Shown here piece after piece: positions 1-4,747 of a DNA stretch of 5,394 nucleotides (position 1 is the first letter of the stretch; every line of letters starts with the position of its first letter). Source of the DNA: Collimonas sp. UBA1456. Its GTDB lineage: Bacteria > Pseudomonadota > Gammaproteobacteria > Burkholderiales > Burkholderiaceae_D. The notes beneath the pieces are model-generated. The model did no database searches. It was given only the letters and a program-made list of their open reading frames with translations, and had not been told where the DNA came from. The stretch covers positions 1-5,394 of the forward strand of contig DCSW01000003.1 of assembly GCA_002325825.1 (NCBI GenBank), written 5' to 3'. The position numbers were made by a program, and so were the translations under genes.

Positions 1-77
1 GAGCTTAAGCTCAATACCAGGCTGTAATTAGTCGATTTTCTCTTTCTTCGCCTTAATATTGTATTGAAAAGATTTTG

Positions 78-134
78 AACAGGCTCCAATCCCGTGGAGT
101 AAGATAAAATTCCGAACTCGACTTAGAGCCTGTT
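78..134. repeat. 9-bp perfect inverted repeat upstream of rplQ
   Basis: AACAGGCTC (78-86) and GAGCCTGTT (126-134) are exact reverse complements separated by 39 bases. The surrounding DNA (1-170) is AT-rich and contains no coding sequence I recognise. The arms could form a weak long-loop hairpin. They could also be ends of degraded insertion elements placed back to back, since many IS termini begin GAGCCTGTT or similar; this is inference, because no transposase fragment is visible. The repeat itself is certain; its meaning is not. Confidence 0.4.
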
Positions 135-181
135 GTATTTGACTTTTTGTATCGATTATTGTACTCATTTCAACCGGCCCG

Positions 182-203
182 CGACTTGGCAATGCCAAAG
201 TCG
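182..203 (+). other. Small hairpin in the rplQ 5' region
   Basis: CGACTTGGC (182-190) pairs with GCCAAAGTCG (194-203) around an AAT loop, giving nine pairs with one bulged A at 199. It lies 31 bases upstream of the rplQ Shine-Dalgarno. No T-run follows it, so it is not an intrinsic terminator. It may be a structured spacer or a processing site in the mRNA that carries rplQ; this role is inference. Confidence 0.4.
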
Positions 204-234
204 ATCGAAGAGCTGGATGTAAACTCAAAAACTG

Positions 235-239
235 AAGGA
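235..239 (+). promoter_or_regulatory. Ribosome binding site of rplQ
   Basis: AAGGA lies seven bases before the ATG at 247, which is close to ideal spacing. It supports the chosen rplQ start. Confidence 0.8.
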
Positions 240-246
240 AATTATC

Positions 247-642
247 ATGCGTCACCGTCACGGCCTCCGTAAATTAAACCGTACCTCTTCCCACCGTCTG
301 GCCATGTTACGCAACATGGCTGTTTCGTTACTTCGCCATGAAGCAATCAAGACCACATTGCCAAAGGCAAAAGAACTGCGTCGCGTGATTGAACCGATCC
401 TGACCCTGGGCAAGACCGCCACGCTGGCAAACAAGCGTCTGGCGTTTGCTCGGCTGTGCGACCGTGAAATGGTCCTGAAGTTGTTCGCTGAACTGGGCCC
501 ACGCTACGCTACCCGTAACGGTGGCTACCTACGCATCCTGAAAATGGGTTTCCGTGTTGGCGATAACGCACCTATGGCGTATGTTGAACTGGTTGATCGT
601 CCTGAAGTCAGTAATGCTGCCGAAGTGCCGACAGCAGATTAA
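247..642 (+). CDS. rplQ: 50S ribosomal protein L17
   Basis: This gene encodes ribosomal protein L17 (bL17), a protein of the large ribosomal subunit located near the peptide exit region. The 131-residue product matches the bacterial family almost end to end. It begins MRHRHG, continues with the hallmark LNRTSSHR (residues 10-17) and the block IKTTLPKAKELRRVIEP at about 35-51, and ends its conserved core with GDNAPMAYVELVDR near 105-118. A short variable acidic tail (to PTAD) is normal in proteobacteria. The start is fixed by the family N-terminus and by AAGGA seven bases upstream. In most proteobacteria rplQ is the last gene of the alpha operon, directly after rpoA. No rpoA tail is recognisable in the 246 bases upstream here, which is odd. 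A long hairpin begins 13 bases after the stop, consistent with this being the operon end. Confidence 0.98.
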   Translation: MRHRHGLRKLNRTSSHRLAMLRNMAVSLLRHEAIKTTLPKAKELRRVIEPILTLGKTATLANKRLAFARLCDREMVLKLFAELGPRYATRNGGYLRILKMGFRVGDNAPMAYVELVDRPEVSNAAEVPTAD

Positions 643-655
643 GCATTATCAGAAT

Positions 656-712
656 AGCTGCGTTAAAATAGAAAGGCCGGGCAAGTCCTGGCTTTTCTAT
701 TTTAACGCAGCT
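656..712 (+). terminator. Long hairpin terminator after rplQ
   Basis: Bases 656-681 pair with 687-712 around the loop CAAGT (682-686). All 26 positions pair, with two G-T wobbles (675-693 and 679-689). The central GC-rich part (675-681 with 687-693) followed by TTTTCTATTTT resembles an intrinsic terminator core. Its U-rich tail is itself fully paired with the upstream A-rich arm and a further GCTGCG/CGCAGC clamp. The position 13 bases after the rplQ stop fits termination of the ribosomal-protein operon. Such a long duplex would also be a plausible RNase III substrate, which is inference. Confidence 0.8.
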
Positions 713-747
713 GTTGCTTTGTCGCGTCGTGAGTGGTAAACATCGGC

Positions 748-753
748 TACAAT
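748..753 (+). promoter_or_regulatory. Possible -10 element of the patatin gene promoter
   Basis: TACAAT matches the sigma-70 -10 consensus at five of six positions and lies between the rplQ hairpin and the next gene, where a promoter is expected. No convincing -35 is found 16-18 bases upstream (the region reads CGTCGT). The predicted start near 760 would leave a leader of roughly 80 nt. Confidence 0.4.
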
Positions 754-759
754 TCTGCG

Positions 760-811
760 GCGGCCGGCTGTATTCGGCCGTGATTGCTGATAGCGGAGTA
801 TCGTCGGCCGC
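760..811 (+). repeat. Three CGGCCG copies in the patatin gene leader
   Basis: The self-complementary hexamer CGGCCG occurs at 761-766, 775-780 and 805-810. The outer pair extends to GCGGCCG (760-766) with CGGCCGC (805-811). The first and second copies can form a hairpin with an 8-nt loop, or the first and third can close a larger one, so two exclusive RNA folds are possible. The block lies in the probable 5' leader of the downstream gene. Any regulatory role is inference. Confidence 0.4.
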
Positions 812-841
812 AACGTTTCTTATTTTTAGCCAGATCCCTTA

Positions 842-1780
842 ATGCTTTCTACTCGCTTGCTGTCATCCATCATTTTGGCTTTTTGCGCCGTGCTGAATGC
901 TTGTAGCAGCAATCCGACCTTGGTACCAAGCCAAACCGCGCCGGTGGCGTCGATACCTCCTGCACCTGTCAGTCAGCCCAAGGTCAGTAAGCCCATCAAG
1001 ATCGGTTTGGTGCTGGGCGGCGGCGCCGCGCGCGGGTTTGCTCATATCGGTGTGATCAAGGTGCTGGAATCGCAAGGAATTGTGCCTGATATAGTGGTTG
1101 GCACCAGCGCCGGCAGTGTGGTCGGCGCACTGTATGCAGCCGGTAATAACGGTTTTGCGTTACAGAAAATTGCTCTCCGGATTGACGAAGCGGCGATTTC
1201 CGATTGGTCTGTACCATTTTTCGCCAAGGTCAGCGGCGTTCTGAAAGGAGAGGCGATCCAGAACTACGTCAACAAGATCGTACGCAACCTGCCGATTGAG
1301 CAATTGAAAATCCCGTTCGGTGCCGTCGCTACCGATTTGCACAGCGGTGCTGCGGTCTTGTTCCGTCGCGGTAATACCGGCCTTGTGGTGCGTGCCTCGT
1401 CGGCAGTTCCTGGGGTCTTCCAATCGGTCAACATTGGCGGTCGGCAATATGTCGATGGCGGTCTGGTGTCACCGGTGCCGGCGCATTTCGCCCGTGAGAT
1501 GGGAGCTGATTTTGTCATCGCGGTCAACATCTCGGCATCGCCGGCGTCCCAGGCGGCAGCGAGCTCGGTGGACGTGCTGCTGCAGACTTTTGCCATCATG
1601 GGACAAAGCATTAACAACTATGAATTGAAGAATGCCGACATCGTTATCCGTCCCGAATTGGGCGCAATGAAGGGCAATGACTTTGGCGCACGCAATACCG
1701 CGATACTTGCTGGAGAGCAAGCCGCGATGGCGCAAATGGCGGTGATCAAGAAAAGATTGAGGGAAAAGCGCGACGAGTAA
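842..1780 (+). CDS. Patatin-like phospholipase family lipoprotein (RssA-like)
   Basis: The product is a predicted membrane-anchored serine lipid acyl hydrolase of the patatin family (PF01734). The 312-residue protein opens with a lipoprotein signal whose lipobox is LNAC with Cys21 as the lipidation site. Serines follow at +2 and +3, so outer-membrane sorting is more likely than inner-membrane retention. A proline-rich linker runs to about residue 50. The patatin domain shows the oxyanion loop GGGAARGF (59-66), the nucleophile elbow GTSAG with Ser89, and the catalytic-dyad Asp205 in DGG. All key residues are present, so the enzyme should be active. The domain is like that of the small bacterial RssA/YchK proteins, but with an added lipoprotein signal. 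The ATG at 842 has no clear Shine-Dalgarno, yet the signal peptide begins exactly there. The substrate is unknown; phospholipid or another acyl ester is likely. The gene converges on the C40 peptidase gene, so the two are not co-transcribed. Confidence 0.93.
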   Translation: MLSTRLLSSIILAFCAVLNACSSNPTLVPSQTAPVASIPPAPVSQPKVSKPIKIGLVLGGGAARGFAHIGVIKVLESQGIVPDIVVGTSAGSVVGALYAAGNNGFALQKIALRIDEAAISDWSVPFFAKVSGVLKGEAIQNYVNKIVRNLPIEQLKIPFGAVATDLHSGAAVLFRRGNTGLVVRASSAVPGVFQSVNIGGRQYVDGGLVSPVPAHFAREMGADFVIAVNISASPASQAAASSVDVLLQTFAIMGQSINNYELKNADIVIRPELGAMKGNDFGARNTAILAGEQAAMAQMAVIKKRLREKRDE

Positions 1781-1805
1781 TGGCAGCGTAGTCGGAACAT
1801 GGCGC

Positions 1806-1888
1806 TGCTGACCTAGAATCAGCGTTTACCGAAAAGCAAACAGCTCCTGCAGATGCTGTAGCGGCTGGCCTCTATCAGCAGGCTATAG
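1806..1888. terminator. Weak stem-loops between the convergent genes
   Basis: Two modest hairpins lie between the converging stop codons. GCTGA (1807-1811) pairs with TCAGC (1819-1823) around a 7-nt loop and is followed by GTTT. CTGTAGC (1856-1862) pairs with GCTATAG (1882-1888), with an inner GCTG/CAGC stem (1864-1867 with 1876-1879). Neither has a proper U-run, so the call of bidirectional termination rests mainly on position. Confidence 0.25.
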
Positions 1889-1902
1889 CGCAGCCCTAGT
1901 TA

Positions 1903-2466
1903 TTAGTGATTATCGCCGTCGGGTTCCTGGTCAGTGATACGTCGTGCACCATTGAAACGCGCTTTCCAATAAGCCATGTCCATGCTCTCGATACGAACCT
2001 TACCGCCTGCCCGCGGCGAATGGATGAATTTATTATCGCCAAGGTAGATGCCAACATGCGAAAAACTGCGGCGTAGCGTGTTGTAGAACACCAGGTCGCC
2101 CGGCTGCAAATCCTGGGTATCGATTTTCTCGCCGCTGCGACTCAATTCCACTGATGTGCGCGGCACATTGACGCCCCATGCATCCTTGAATACATAACGC
2201 ACTAAACCGCTGCAATCGAGACCATTTTCGGGATTGTTGCCCCCGTATTTATAGTGAATGCCGAGCATGCCCATCGCGCTGATGGCCAGTTCCGATGCCC
2301 GGTCGGTAAGTTGTTGAAGTTTGTTGCGGGTACTGCTTTGTTGAGTACGTGTATCGATATCGGTGATATCGGAAGCGCGAGCTGGCGCACACAGCCATAA
2401 ACTCGCAACCAACGCACACACAAGCGCTACGGTCTGAAATAGGGGTGGAGCTTTTTTAATCGTCAT
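1903..2466 (-). CDS. Secreted NlpC/P60 (C40) family peptidoglycan peptidase
   Basis: The product is a predicted cell-wall endopeptidase of the NlpC/P60 family (PF00877). Family members, such as MepS (Spr) of E. coli, cut peptide bonds in peptidoglycan stems or cross-links. The 187-residue protein starts with a cleavable signal peptide: KK at residues 4-5, a hydrophobic stretch at about 12-26, and a probable signal peptidase I cut after Ala31 (ARA-S). Cys26 is not in a lipobox (it is preceded by LWL), so this is not a lipoprotein. After a short linker the catalytic domain runs from about residue 58 to 178. It shows the nucleophile Cys85 in DCSG, His137 in HVGIYLG, and a third polar residue, His149, in FIHSP; QPGDLVFY (121-128) is also typical. 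The catalytic set is complete. A good promoter lies just upstream, but the ATG has no clear Shine-Dalgarno. The exact bond cleaved cannot be read from the sequence. Confidence 0.93.
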   Translation of the reverse strand: MTIKKAPPLFQTVALVCALVASLWLCAPARASDITDIDTRTQQSSTRNKLQQLTDRASELAISAMGMLGIHYKYGGNNPENGLDCSGLVRYVFKDAWGVNVPRTSVELSRSGEKIDTQDLQPGDLVFYNTLRRSFSHVGIYLGDNKFIHSPRAGGKVRIESMDMAYWKARFNGARRITDQEPDGDNH

Positions 2467-2502
2467 CGTTATTGGTCGGCTTTAGAACATTACGATCGCA
2501 CC

Positions 2503-2531
2503 AATGTAAGTGAATAAGGAGCGACTGTCAA
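2503..2531 (-). promoter_or_regulatory. Sigma-70 promoter of the C40 peptidase gene
   Basis: Read on the minus strand, a perfect -35 TTGACA (2531-2526) is followed after exactly 17 bases by TACATT (2508-2503), four of six matches to the -10 consensus. The predicted start near 2496 gives a leader of about 30 nt before the ATG ending at 2466. The leader lacks an AGGA-like Shine-Dalgarno. Confidence 0.6.
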
Positions 2532-2656
2532 ATTTGATAGCCGCATATCGATATATCTTTATGCTACATATATAAGAAGATGATAAATCGACGCCAAAAG
2601 TTCCTGGAAATTTTACATCTCTACTTCTAAGCAAATATTGTATCGGAAATAAAACG

Positions 2657-3070
2657 ATGGATTTGCAGCGAGTCTGCTGTCGCATGTTTTGACACTCGAC
2701 GACGTAAAGAAAATTGCAGTACCAGCTGAAGCAGAGGCACGGGCAAACCGTTGGACCGTGACCATTTTGATCATTGACGACGGCGATCATCTGATATTGA
2801 CGTAACGAATGGATGGCGCTGTGCCAATTTCGGCGCATGTTGCACCAGCAAAGACCAAGACTTCGGCCAGTGCGAATCGAAAATTTATGAAGATATGATC
2901 AATAATGGTCATTTTTCTTTCATTACTGAACAAACCTGGGCGGCTTGCTTGAGGGCGGAGTGCCGATTCTGGTTGATGGCGAATATCTGGGCGCGGTTGG
3001 CGTTTCCGGAGTGAGGTCGACTGCAGATGTGCAAATCGCCAAGGTCCGCATTGCTTCGTTGAGCGCATAA
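2657..3070 (+). pseudogene. Decayed GlcG/HbpS family gene (heme-binding-like, PF03928)
   Basis: Conceptual translation across three frames gives one collinear GlcG/HbpS-like protein. Segment one (about 2674-2880) reads VLTLDDVKKIA, then AEAEARANRW and TVTILIIDDGDHL. It is interrupted by TAA at 2803, exactly where a Gln codon (CAA) precedes the family motif RMDGA, and then resumes with RMDGA and PISAHVA. Segment two (2883 to about 2927), in another frame, reads IYEDMINNGHFSFIT. Segment three (about 2936-3070), in a third frame, reads GLLEGGVPILVDGE, then GAVGVSGVRSTADVQIAK, and ends at TAA 3068-3070. There is thus one nonsense codon and at least two frameshifts, near 2872-2883 and 2925-2942. 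The start is uncertain. ATG 2657 has GGAAA eight bases before it but is out of frame with segment one, which may mean a third shift. The total length (about 138 codons) fits the family. Family members bind heme or small ligands; this copy is almost certainly non-functional. Confidence 0.85.
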
Positions 3071-3102
3071 TTTTTAACGTTCGGATACAGTTTTCGAAAT
3101 CG

Positions 3103-3163
3103 CTCGACTCGGTGCCTTGTGTGATGTTTTGCGTGACGCTTCTCGTGACGGATGTGAGTCGAG
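3103..3163. repeat. 8-bp inverted repeat enclosing a GTGA direct repeat
   Basis: CTCGACTC (3103-3110) and GAGTCGAG (3156-3163) are exact reverse complements. Between them GTGA recurs at 3121, 3133 and 3145 with a 12-base period, including two exact CGTGACG copies (3132-3138 and 3144-3150). No gene is visible at 3071-3385, so this is unexplained intergenic structure. Confidence 0.35.
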
Positions 3164-3200
3164 TTACTTTTGTGGGAATGCTGAACCGGAAAGTCAACTA

Positions 3201-3220
3201 TTGTGGAGAAGTTGTGGAGA
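3201..3220. repeat. Tandem TTGTGGAGA repeat
   Basis: TTGTGGAGA occurs at 3201-3209 and 3212-3220, 11 bases apart, about one helical turn. TGTGGAGAA (3202-3210) differs from the reverse complement of the DnaA box TTATCCACA at one position; the second copy differs at two. Nothing else marks a replication origin. The sites may be a chance match or a protein-binding pair. Confidence 0.3.
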
Positions 3221-3288
3221 TGTAAATACGTCGCCTCAATGGCACATTACGAAAATGTATCACTAACAGCGGTGCTGATGTCCGTCGT

Positions 3289-3307
3289 TTGTCAATATTC
3301 TTGTCAA
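3289..3307. repeat. Direct repeat of TTGTCAA upstream of the carA promoter
   Basis: TTGTCAA occurs at 3289-3295 and 3301-3307, offset by 12 bases, and a near copy TTGTCAT lies at 3339-3345. The repeats lie roughly 80-130 bases upstream of the carA start of transcription. They do not resemble the ArgR box. A regulator site is possible but unproven. Confidence 0.3.
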
Positions 3308-3385
3308 CCGAATCACGCTTAAGTCACGTATTTTATTTTTGTCATCGTTCGTGAAAAAAATTACACAGGCGGGCAGTGGTTCGGA

Positions 3386-3414
3386 TTGCGAGGACGTATA
3401 CTCTCGGTTATAAT
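3386..3414 (+). promoter_or_regulatory. Sigma-70 promoter of carAB
   Basis: TTGCGA (3386-3391, four of six) is followed after exactly 17 bases by a perfect TATAAT (3409-3414). Transcription should start near 3421, at the end of the run AAAAA (3417-3421), leaving a leader of about 148 nt before carA. An A-rich tract at 3354-3363 lies upstream and could weakly help polymerase binding. E. coli carAB has two promoters, controlled by pyrimidines and arginine; only one strong candidate is visible here. Confidence 0.75.
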
Positions 3415-3491
3415 GGAAAAATAATTACAATTTACTCTGCCGTAGTGCATACCCCCTTCAATTCCATCAAAAAAAGACTATTTAAAATCGC

Positions 3492-3523
3492 CAAACCGTC
3501 GCTGTTTGAGGTTTCATAACCTT
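3492..3523 (+). other. Two adjacent hairpins in the carA leader
   Basis: CCAAAC/GTTTG pairing (3492-3496 with 3504-3508, 7-nt loop) is directly followed by AGGTT/AACCT (3509-3513 with 3518-3522, loop TCAT), which can gain a G-T pair at 3508-3523 if the first stem opens. They lie 45-75 bases before the carA start. No U-run follows, so this is not a classical attenuator. A role in translation control is only a possibility. Confidence 0.35.
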
Positions 3524-3556
3524 CGTTTGGTGCAGTGCAACGGCGGTAACAACATC

Positions 3557-3561
3557 AGGAG
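3557..3561 (+). promoter_or_regulatory. Ribosome binding site that fixes the carA TTG start
   Basis: AGGAG ends seven bases before TTG at 3569, which is ideal spacing. No in-frame ATG exists near the conserved N-terminus, and the more upstream in-frame TTG (3506, 3524) and GTG (3527) codons have no comparable site. Confidence 0.75.
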
Positions 3562-3568
3562 TGACCCC

Positions 3569-4747
3569 TTGCAGCTATTTTTCCCTGGTCTCACCGTACC
3601 GGCCATTCTTGCGCTAGCAGATGGGACGATTTTCCAAGGCATTTCGATTGGTGCCGTTGGTAATACGACTGGTGAAGTCGTCTTCAACACCGCCATGACC
3701 GGCTATCAGGAAATTATCACCGATCCAAGCTACAGCCGTCAGATCGTCACTTTCACTTATCCGCATATTGGTAATACCGGCGTCAACAAGGAGGATGTTG
3801 AATCCTCGCAGATCCACGCCGCCGGCCTCATAATTCGTGATTTACCGCGTCTGGTATCGAATTTTCGCTCTACGCAGACACTGGATGCCTATTTACAGGA
3901 ATCGAATATTGTCGCCATCGCCGGTATCGATACCCGTAGGTTGACTCGCATCCTGCGCGAAAAAGGCGCGCAGGGCGGCGCCATCGTCGCCGGCAAGGCC
4001 GATATTGCCGGAGCCACAGCCAATGCGCTGGAACTGGCGCGCGTCTTCCCGGGGCTTGCAGGCATGGACTTGGCGAAGGTCGTATCGACCACCAAGGTCT
4101 ACGGCTGGAGTGAGACAGAATGGCTTCTAGGTCGCGGTTACGACCAGCAAATTACCCCGAAGTACCATGTTGTCGCATTCGATTACGGCGTCAAGTTTAA
4201 CATTCTGCGTATGCTGGCGCAACGCGGCTGCAAGATCACCGTGCTGCCCGCACAGGCTTCGGCTGCTGATGCGCTGGCGCTCAATCCAGACGGAATTTTT
4301 CTGTCTAACGGCCCCGGCGATCCAGAGCCATGCGATTACGCAATTGCTACCGCCAAGGAGTTGATCGAGTGCGGCATACCAACTTTCGGCATCTGCCTTG
4401 GTCACCAGATCATGGCGCTGGCTTCCGGCGCCAAGACGCTGAAGATGAAGTTTGGCCACCATGGCGCCAATCATCCGGTGCATGACCTGGATAGTAGGCA
4501 GGTGCTGATTACTTCGCAAAATCACGGCTTTGCTGTCGATGGCGCGACCCTGCCGGCAAATTGCCGCGTGACCCACGTATCGTTGTTCGACGGTTCGCTG
4601 CAAGGCTTTGCCCGCACCGACAAGCCGGCATTCTGCTTTCAGGGGCATCCGGAAGCGTCGCCAGGCCCGCATGACATCGCCACCTTGTTCGATCGTTTCA
4701 TTCAATTGATGAGTCAAACGATGTTGGAGAAAAATAAAAATGCCTAA
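3569..4747 (+). CDS. carA: Carbamoyl phosphate synthetase, small (glutaminase) subunit
   Basis: CarA hydrolyses glutamine and passes ammonia through a tunnel to CarB, which makes carbamoyl phosphate for pyrimidine and arginine synthesis in the cytoplasm. From TTG 3569 the product is 392 residues, close to the usual 380-390. The N-terminal CarA domain (about 14-150) has ALADGTIF, GEVVFNTAMTGYQEI, SYSRQIV and YPHIGNTGVN. The class I glutamine amidotransferase domain (about 201-385) has NGPGDP (247-252), the nucleophile Cys276 in GICLGHQ, and His360 and Glu362 in HPEASPGP, a complete triad. A TTG start is preferred because AGGAG lies at ideal distance and the next conserved residues follow at once; E. 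coli carA is also known to start with UUG. An upstream TTG at 3506 would add 21 residues with no family resemblance. A strong promoter lies about 150 bases upstream. The 3' end overlaps carB by 8 nt, implying coupled translation and subunit balance. Confidence 0.97.
   Translation: MQLFFPGLTVPAILALADGTIFQGISIGAVGNTTGEVVFNTAMTGYQEIITDPSYSRQIVTFTYPHIGNTGVNKEDVESSQIHAAGLIIRDLPRLVSNFRSTQTLDAYLQESNIVAIAGIDTRRLTRILREKGAQGGAIVAGKADIAGATANALELARVFPGLAGMDLAKVVSTTKVYGWSETEWLLGRGYDQQITPKYHVVAFDYGVKFNILRMLAQRGCKITVLPAQASAADALALNPDGIFLSNGPGDPEPCDYAIATAKELIECGIPTFGICLGHQIMALASGAKTLKMKFGHHGANHPVHDLDSRQVLITSQNHGFAVDGATLPANCRVTHVSLFDGSLQGFARTDKPAFCFQGHPEASPGPHDIATLFDRFIQLMSQTMLEKNKNA
4726..4729 (+). promoter_or_regulatory. 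Ribosome binding site of carB inside carA
   Basis: GGAG lies ten bases before the carB ATG at 4740 and within the last codons of carA. The start codon overlaps the carA end, so translational coupling is likely. Confidence 0.65.

Noticed and set aside
28..261. Minus-strand open frame of 77 codons upstream of rplQ
   Set aside because: It overlaps the rplQ start and leader, shows no domain, signal or family resemblance, and has no convincing ribosome binding site.
842..2466. Patatin and C40 genes as one envelope or defence system
   Set aside because: They are convergent with separate promoters, each is a common housekeeping-type family, and no nucleotide cyclase or other defence partner is present.
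2534..2576. Promoter for the decayed gene
   Set aside because: TTGATA (2534-2539) and several TATATA-like strings exist, but none pair at 16-18 base spacing with a good -10; the AT-rich sequence gives many chance matches.
2482..2838. Minus-strand open frame of 118 codons
   Set aside because: It covers the C40 gene promoter and the antisense of the pseudogene N-terminal part. The plus strand carries the recognisable protein signal, so this frame is a shadow.
2787..3197. Minus-strand open frame of 136 codons
   Set aside because: It is antisense to the GlcG/HbpS remnant. Its composition shows no domain, and the plus-strand reading explains the sequence.
3121..3223. A second degraded coding region after the pseudogene
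   Set aside because: A plus-strand frame is open from GTG 3121 to TAA 3223, but its translation (with VMFCVTLLVTDVSR) matches nothing I recognise and includes the simple 12-base repeat.
3506..3568. Longer carA from TTG 3506
   Set aside because: The extra 21 residues do not resemble CarA, and TTG 3506 lies within a leader hairpin without a Shine-Dalgarno, whereas TTG 3569 has an ideal one.
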